Shown here: positions 52,008-56,733 of the stretch, one piece after another
Position numbering within the stretch: position 1 is the stretch's first letter
How the letters are laid out: each line of letters begins with the position of its first letter
NCBI GenBank assembly: GCA_964410215.1
Contig: CAYPHA010000026.1
Span: forward strand, 1 to 56,733
Origin: CAYPHA01 sp964410215
GTDB taxonomy: Bacteria; Calditrichota; Calditrichia; Calditrichales; CAYPHA01
Direction of reading: 5' to 3'
DNA: 56,733 nt
Translations under genes and position numbers: made by a program
The notes under the pieces: model-generated
Told to the model about the DNA's origin: nothing
What the model saw: the letters and a program-made list of their open reading frames with translations, nothing else
The model's database searches: none

Positions 52008-52898
52008 ATGAAAGTAAATAGTTGTTTACTATATTTATTCATAATTATCTTCATATTCCAAACGAATGCACAGGATTACTACCCACTCCAAATTGGAAAT
52101 AAATGGGTATATGAAAGAGGGGATCAAGTTGGATTCGATGTATATGAAATTATTGACACAACCAGTATTAATAACAGATGCTATTTCAAATTCGAAAATC
52201 GTTCAACACTTAGAGAAGAGCTGTTTTATTTTTATCGTAGAATTGATTCACTTAATCAAATAGTAGAACCAATCTATGAATCAGATGAAGAATATATACG
52301 ATATAAATTAGATGTTTCGCAAGGTACTTTCTGGATTCAGTATCCTAATCAATTTACATATAGAACTACTCTAGAAGATACTTCTGGTACCGTTTGGACT
52401 CCCATAGGCGACTTTTATCCATGTCATTATTATACTATTTTAATTGTTGAACTATACACTGATTTTAAAGAATGGCTAGCACCAGATATTGGCTTGGTTC
52501 GTGATGAGTCAGAACTGCAATCTAGAATATTAACTGGTGCCTTTATAGATGGTAAACTTACTGGTGATACAACCATTACAAAAATTATAAATGAACCAAT
52601 ATTAAATCAGCCTTCTTTATTTGATTTAAAACAAAACTACCCTAATCCATTCAATTCAAATACAACTATCACTTATTCATTGCATAAGAACTCTATTTCA
52701 AATATCTCTTTGATTATATATGATTTAAGAGGAATAGAAATTGTTTCATTAGTTGATGCTAATAAAAGTAAAGGATTTTATAAAGTTAAATGGAACGGAA
52801 CAGATAAATTTGAAAGGGAGGTGAGCAGCGGAATTTATATTTATGAACTCAGAGCAGGAGTGTATAAAGAATCAAGGAAGCTTCTATTAATGAAATAA
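52008..52898 (+). CDS. Secreted protein of unknown function with T9SS sorting tail
   Basis: A 296-residue protein with signal peptide (LLYLFIIIFIFQTNA). The body begins YYPLQIGNKWVYERG, a start common to a family of small secreted proteins of unknown function, and has many aromatic residues. From about 213 there is a T9SS sorting domain (LKQNYPNPFNSNTTITYSL, ending SRKLLLMK). The DNA is clearly more AT-rich than the flanking genes, and codons ending in A or T dominate, so it was probably acquired separately. It starts 19 bp after the deacetylase-like gene. No enzymatic motif is visible. Confidence 0.85.
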   Translation: MKVNSCLLYLFIIIFIFQTNAQDYYPLQIGNKWVYERGDQVGFDVYEIIDTTSINNRCYFKFENRSTLREELFYFYRRIDSLNQIVEPIYESDEEYIRYKLDVSQGTFWIQYPNQFTYRTTLEDTSGTVWTPIGDFYPCHYYTILIVELYTDFKEWLAPDIGLVRDESELQSRILTGAFIDGKLTGDTTITKIINEPILNQPSLFDLKQNYPNPFNSNTTITYSLHKNSISNISLIIYDLRGIEIVSLVDANKSKGFYKVKWNGTDKFEREVSSGIYIYELRAGVYKESRKLLLMK

Positions 52899-52920
52899 GA
52901 ATGGGCTAAACAATGAAATA

Positions 52921-53049
52921 CAATTTCAATTTTCTCAATTTTTTAGCTATTTCGATTCTTTAGGTTCATCACTCCCGACAGGAATTTACTACATTAAGTT
53001 AATCGCAGAAAATTATTCTGCCGGTCGAAAGATCATGTTAATAAAATAA
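52921..53049 (+). pseudogene. Remnant of a T9SS-tailed secreted protein
   Basis: The frame ending at TAA 53047-53049 reads ...YFDSLGSSLPTGIYYIKL then IAENYSAGRKIMLIK, a complete last half of a T9SS sorting domain. No start codon leads into it. In another frame, ATG 52913 encodes a 16-residue signal-peptide-like segment (MKYNFNFLNFLAISIL) that ends at a stop. The simplest reading is a secreted-protein gene that lost its middle. It is AT-rich like the gene before it. The remaining bases to 53162 show no other feature. Confidence 0.6.
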
Positions 53050-53162
53050 AATTTGAATAGATTTAGAAGTATATTTAAAGATAATGGATCTGTTTATGTG
53101 TTTTATCGACTAATATTTTGCTGACTAACGTAATTCAAAGTCTTTTGAAAGGCGGATGAAGA

Positions 53163-54593
53163 GTGAAACACTCCAGACGTTCGTTTCTGAAGATGACCGG
53201 AGCCGGTGTTTCCGCCGCCCTGCTCGGCGCGGGAATATCCTGTACCCGGCCACGCAAACCCAATATCATTTACATCCTGGCCGATGATCTGGGGTATGGT
53301 GACCTGGGCTGTTATGGCCAGGACGATATCCTTACGCCGCATCTGGACAGGCTGGCCGCGGAAGGCATGCGCTTTACACAGCATTATGCCGGCAGTACCG
53401 TGTGCGCCCCGTCCCGCTGCTGCCTGATGACCGGTTATCATACCGGGCATGCCACCATCCGGGGCAACGCCCGGCTACCGTTGACGGCACAGGATAAAAC
53501 CGTCGCCGAATACATGAAAGAGGCCGGGTATACGACCGGTTTAATAGGCAAATGGGGCCTGGGGGAAGAAGGCAGCACTGGCATCCCGAATAAAAAAGGA
53601 TTTGACTATTTTTTCGGCTATCTCAATCAGCGCCGGGCCCATAATTACTATCCGGAATTCTTATGGCGCAATACGGAAAAGGTATTCCTGGACAATGAAC
53701 AGAAGTTTACAAAAGACGGTGTCGGTTCCGCTGCCGTAAAACGGGTGCAGTATTCCCATGATCTGTTCGCAGATGAAGCCCTGTCCTTTGTTGAAAAAAA
53801 CCGGGATAATCCTTTTTTCCTCTACCTGGCCCTGACCATTCCGCATGCTAACAACGAATCCTGGCTGGTCGATCGCCACGGGATGGAAGTGCCGGATTAC
53901 GGCACCTATAAAGATAAGGACTGGCCGGAAGCACAGAAAGGCACGGCGGCCATGATCAGCCGCATGGACCGTGATATCGGCCGGATTGTCGATCAACTGA
54001 AAAAACTGGGTATAGATGATGATACCATTATCATGTTCAGCAGCGATAACGGCCCGCACCGGGAAGGACAGAATGATCCGGATTTCTTTGACAGCAATGG
54101 GGCCTATCGCGGTATTAAACGGGACCTGTATGAGGGCGGCATCCGGGTGCCTTTCATTGTCCGCTGGCCGGGGAAAATAGAAGCGGGTCAGGTGAGTCAT
54201 CATATTTCAGCTTTCTGGGACCTGCTGCCGACAGCCTGTGAACTGGCAGGGCTGGAGACTTCGGAACAGCCCGATGGCATATCCTTTCTTCCCACATTGC
54301 TTGGTAAAACACAGACCGAACATCCCTACTTATACTGGGAATTTTTTGAGCAGGGCGGAAAACAGGCTGTCCGTGCCGGTAAATGGAAAGCTGTCCGGCT
54401 CCAGGTGAATCAAAATCCGTCGGGGCCGCTGGAACTGTATGACCTGGAACAGGATCCGTGGGAGGAACGAAATATCGCTGCGGAATACCCTGACGTTGCC
54501 GATGACATGGCTGCCCTTTTAAAAAAGGCACGGACGCCCTCAAAACACTTTCAATTCCCCTTTGAGAAAAAAGAAAATGTCGATCAGAAATGA
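53163..54593 (+). CDS. Tat-exported arylsulfatase-type sulfatase
   Basis: Type I sulfatase of 476 residues. It begins KHSRRSFLKMTGAGVSAALL, a Tat signal, with GISC as a possible lipobox. The metal site LADDLGYGDLGCYG and the formylglycine site CAPSRC (C81) are intact. GLIGKWGLGEE replaces the more common GKWHLG, and the late block is FSSDNGPHREGQND followed by FDSNGAYRGIKRDLYEGG, which fits a common environmental arylsulfatase branch. It lacks the C-terminal binding-like domain carried by three of the other sulfatases. The start is GTG with AAGGCGGATGAAGA upstream. The next sulfatase starts 10 bp after its stop. Confidence 0.92.
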   Translation: MKHSRRSFLKMTGAGVSAALLGAGISCTRPRKPNIIYILADDLGYGDLGCYGQDDILTPHLDRLAAEGMRFTQHYAGSTVCAPSRCCLMTGYHTGHATIRGNARLPLTAQDKTVAEYMKEAGYTTGLIGKWGLGEEGSTGIPNKKGFDYFFGYLNQRRAHNYYPEFLWRNTEKVFLDNEQKFTKDGVGSAAVKRVQYSHDLFADEALSFVEKNRDNPFFLYLALTIPHANNESWLVDRHGMEVPDYGTYKDKDWPEAQKGTAAMISRMDRDIGRIVDQLKKLGIDDDTIIMFSSDNGPHREGQNDPDFFDSNGAYRGIKRDLYEGGIRVPFIVRWPGKIEAGQVSHHISAFWDLLPTACELAGLETSEQPDGISFLPTLLGKTQTEHPYLYWEFFEQGGKQAVRAGKWKAVRLQVNQNPSGPLELYDLEQDPWEERNIAAEYPDVADDMAALLKKARTPSKHFQFPFEKKENVDQK

Positions 54594-54603
54594 GGACAAA
54601 CCC

Positions 54604-56580
54604 ATGAATAACTCTGATATTTCCAGAAGATCGTTTATGAAACAAGCCGGCGTTGCCGCCCTGGCAGGTTCAAGTCTGTTGAATATGCTGTCTTGTCAGC
54701 CTTCCGGAAAAAAACTTCCCAATGTCGTATTGATTTTTATTGATGATCAGGGCTATGCCGATGTCGGTTGTTTCGGAGCCGAAGGTTTTGAAACGCCGCA
54801 TATCGACCGCCTGGCTGTGGAAGGCATGCGTTTTACCAATTTTTATGTCAGCCAGGCCGTCTGCAGTGCATCGCGTGCCGCCCTGCTCACCGGTTGTTAT
54901 TCCGAGCGCGTCGGTATTCAGGGCGCGCTGAGTCCCTGGGCACAGAATGGCTTGAGTCCTGAAGAAGATACGATTGCCGATATCCTGAAACAGAAGGGGT
55001 ATAAAACGGCCGCTGTCGGTAAATGGCATCTCGGCCACCTGGAAGAGTTCCTGCCTCAGAATAATGGATTCGACGAGTATTTCGGCCTGCCTTATTCCAA
55101 TGACATGTGGCCGGTGGGTTTTGACGGCGTGCCTCTGGAAGAGGCCTGGAAATCAAAATATCCGCCATTACCGCTTATCGATGGCGTGGAGACTGTAGAC
55201 ACGATCGAAACACTGGAGGACCAGGCCACGCTGACGACCCGTTACACCGATCGGGCGGTGCAGTTTATCGAGAAGAATAAAAACGAACCGTTCTTTCTCT
55301 ATCTTGCCCACTCCATGGTGCATGTGCCTCTGGGTGTGTCGGAAAAGTTCCGGGGTAAAAGCGAACAGGGCATGTATGGCGATGTAGTAATGGAAGTCGA
55401 CTGGTCGGTGGGACAGGTGATGTCGAAACTGGAAAAACATGGCTTGGATGATAATACCCTGGTGATATACACCAGTGATAACGGTCCGTGGCTGAATTTC
55501 GGAAACCATGCCGGTTCGGCCCGGCCCTTGCGCGAAGGGAAGGGCACAGCCTTCGAAGGCGGTATGCGCGTGCCGACCGTGATGCGCTGGCCCGGTCATA
55601 TTCCGGCCGGTACCGAATGCACGAAACTGGCATCGACGATAGATATCCTGCCGACACTGGCAACGATAACCGGTGCGAACCTTCCGGAGAAAAAGATTGA
55701 CGGTGTCAATATCCGGCCTTTGATGAAAGGCGATTCTGAAATGAATCCACGGGACGTGTTCTATTGCTACTATGGCGCGGAGCTGCGGGCAATTCGCTGG
55801 AAACAGTGGAAATTATATTTCCCGCATAAATCCCGGTCCTACGTGGGCGTGGAACCGGGTATGGACGGCTATCCGGGGCCCTATGCCACCCTGCATATGA
55901 CCGAAGCGCTCTATAACCTGGATGAGGATATCGGCGAAACCACCGATATGGCTGCGTCGCATCCCGATATCGTAACCAAACTGAAGGCGATCGCCGATCA
56001 GGCCCGGCAGGAGCTGGGGGACCGCCTGACGGAGACACAGGGCAGTGAAGTGCGTGATTCGGGACGCAGCCGTTCCGTACCCAAACATGTGAAGCACCTG
56101 GCTGTCGGTGCGCCGGTTACACTGGCAAAGCCTTTCAATCGTCAATACCGGGGCGGCAGCGATGATGCGTTGACCGACGGAAAACGTGGGTCGAGGGATT
56201 TTGCGGATGGATTGTGGCAGGGATTCGAAGTGGATGACCTCGATGCCACCATCGACCTGGGCAAACCGACGGAAATCAGTATGATAAAAACCGGTTTCCT
56301 GGACAGCCAGTTTTCCTGGATCTTTCCGCCGACCAAAGTCGAATTTTATGCAGCGGGGGTTTCGAAGAAATTTGAACACATCGAAACGCTCACACCCGGC
56401 GAACCGGATTTCAATCCGAATCCGGAAACCAAAGATTTTGCCGTTGAATTCAAGCCGCGCACGGTACGCTATGTCCGCGTCAAGGCAGCGAATATCAAAC
56501 AATGTCCGGAGTGGCATTCGGGTAAAGGCGGAAAAGCCTGGCTGTTTGCGGATGAGGTGATAATACAAAATAAAAAGTAA
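54604..56580 (+). CDS. Tat-exported sulfatase with CSASR active site and C-terminal binding-like domain
   Basis: Type I sulfatase of 658 residues. After a short polar leader comes SRRSFMKQAGVAALAG (Tat) and LSC. The metal site is IDDQGYADVGCFG. The formylglycine block is CSASRAALLTGCY (C87), where Ala replaces the usual Pro; this form is known in the S1_16-like branch. YTSDNGPWLNFGNHAGSA and REGKGTAFEGGMRVP follow. The discoidin/CBM32-like domain spans about 505 to the end (CPEWHSGKGGKAWLFADEV). ATG 54604 has GAGG eight bases upstream; 54562 would overlap the previous gene. The last residues IIQNKK and the stop lie inside a 7-bp repeat array. Confidence 0.92.
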   Translation: MNNSDISRRSFMKQAGVAALAGSSLLNMLSCQPSGKKLPNVVLIFIDDQGYADVGCFGAEGFETPHIDRLAVEGMRFTNFYVSQAVCSASRAALLTGCYSERVGIQGALSPWAQNGLSPEEDTIADILKQKGYKTAAVGKWHLGHLEEFLPQNNGFDEYFGLPYSNDMWPVGFDGVPLEEAWKSKYPPLPLIDGVETVDTIETLEDQATLTTRYTDRAVQFIEKNKNEPFFLYLAHSMVHVPLGVSEKFRGKSEQGMYGDVVMEVDWSVGQVMSKLEKHGLDDNTLVIYTSDNGPWLNFGNHAGSARPLREGKGTAFEGGMRVPTVMRWPGHIPAGTECTKLASTIDILPTLATITGANLPEKKIDGVNIRPLMKGDSEMNPRDVFYCYYGAELRAIRWKQWKLYFPHKSRSYVGVEPGMDGYPGPYATLHMTEALYNLDEDIGETTDMAASHPDIVTKLKAIADQARQELGDRLTETQGSEVRDSGRSRSVPKHVKHLAVGAPVTLAKPFNRQYRGGSDDALTDGKRGSRDFADGLWQGFEVDDLDATIDLGKPTEISMIKTGFLDSQFSWIFPPTKVEFYAAGVSKKFEHIETLTPGEPDFNPNPETKDFAVEFKPRTVRYVRVKAANIKQCPEWHSGKGGKAWLFADEVIIQNKK

Positions 56581-56622
56581 AAAATACAAAATAGAAAATA
56601 CAAAATACAAAATACAAAATAT
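56560..56622 (+). repeat. 7-bp repeat array (AAAATAC type) overlapping the last sulfatase's stop
   Basis: Nine units in register: ATAATAC, AAAATAA, AAAGTAA (inside the coding end and containing the TAA stop), then AAAATAC, AAAATAG, AAAATAC, AAAATAC, AAAATAC, AAAATAT. The other proteins with this C-terminal domain end at or just after DEIIVR; here the extra residues come from the repeat. Confidence 0.75.
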
Positions 56623-56675
56623 GAAGAAGGGCTGGTTACTAAAGACCAAAGACTTAAGATAAAAGATGAAAGATT

Positions 56676-56733
56676 GATTCCACTCCGAAAAGCACGATGG
56701 TGTCATGCTGAATTTATTTCAGCATCTCTAAGT
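56676..56733. mobile_element. Partial second copy of the MITE-like element, cut by the window end
   Basis: GATTCCACTCCGAAAAGCAC (56676-56695) and the following CGATGGTGTCATGCTGAATT match the reverse complement of the right end of the 33441-33592 element. About 21 internal bases of that copy are absent here, between GAATT and ATTTCAGCATCTC. The other end lies beyond the window. Confidence 0.65.

Noticed and set aside
1..56733. tRNA, rRNA or riboswitch genes
   Set aside because: I read the intergenic stretches and found no cloverleaf, rRNA block or cobalamin/other riboswitch core that I could support.

Overview
The window is a near-continuous glycan-degradation locus. About 32 genes run on the + strand; only the GH130 gene is on the - strand. 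It opens inside a GH38 alpha-mannosidase (the in-frame zinc motif is visible upstream of the first possible start codon) and ends in intergenic repeats. Most products carry Tat signals (RRxF) or lipoprotein signals. Two proteins end in the C-terminal sorting domain of the type IX secretion system (NYPNPFN motif). Together with the base composition and the lack of any SusC/SusD pair, this suggests an FCB-superphylum bacterium outside classical Bacteroides, such as a Calditrichota, KSB1 or Latescibacterota-like lineage. That placement is inference; no rRNA or housekeeping gene is present.

Layout: 2-6836 is an alpha-mannosidase cluster (GH38, GH125, GH92). 7074-8081 is a GH130 mannoside phosphorylase or mannosidase facing left, with a divergent promoter region to 8350. 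8351-15953 holds a UroD-fold methyltransferase-like protein, a beta-propeller lipoprotein, a sulfatase and a PA14-containing GH3. 16014-16443 is the remnant of a toxin-antitoxin module. 16604-23926 carries a frameshifted GH95 fucosidase, an unassigned TIM-barrel protein, a GH29 fucosidase and a six-hairpin glycosidase-like lipoprotein. 24268-32498 holds two sulfatases, a PHP-domain protein and a DUF4838 protein, all four ending in the same carbohydrate-binding-like domain. 32576-50448 has two DUF1080 proteins, two more GH38 enzymes, three more UroD-fold proteins, a sugar MFS transporter, a GHL10-type protein, a ThuA-like protein and two exported Gfo/Idh/MocA oxidoreductases. 50519-53049 has two T9SS-tailed proteins and a decayed third. 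53163-56580 holds two more sulfatases.

How it may work (inference): the enzymes fit a sulfated glycan rich in alpha-mannose and fucose, possibly with uronic acid and O-methyl groups, such as algal or diatom sulfated mannan/fucan or heavily decorated N-glycans. Sulfatases and fucosidases would strip decorations, GH38/GH92/GH125 would trim alpha-mannose, and GH130 and the MFS porter would handle products in or into the cytoplasm. Two less ordinary layers stand out. Four UroD-fold methyltransferase-like proteins could demethylate O-methyl sugars. A set of exported oxidoreductases, DUF1080 proteins and a ThuA protein could cleave glycosides through 3-keto intermediates.

The intergenic DNA is also structured: 7-bp repeat arrays that overlap stop codons, a MITE-like element with a target duplication and a second variant copy at the window end, and several short perfect hairpins.
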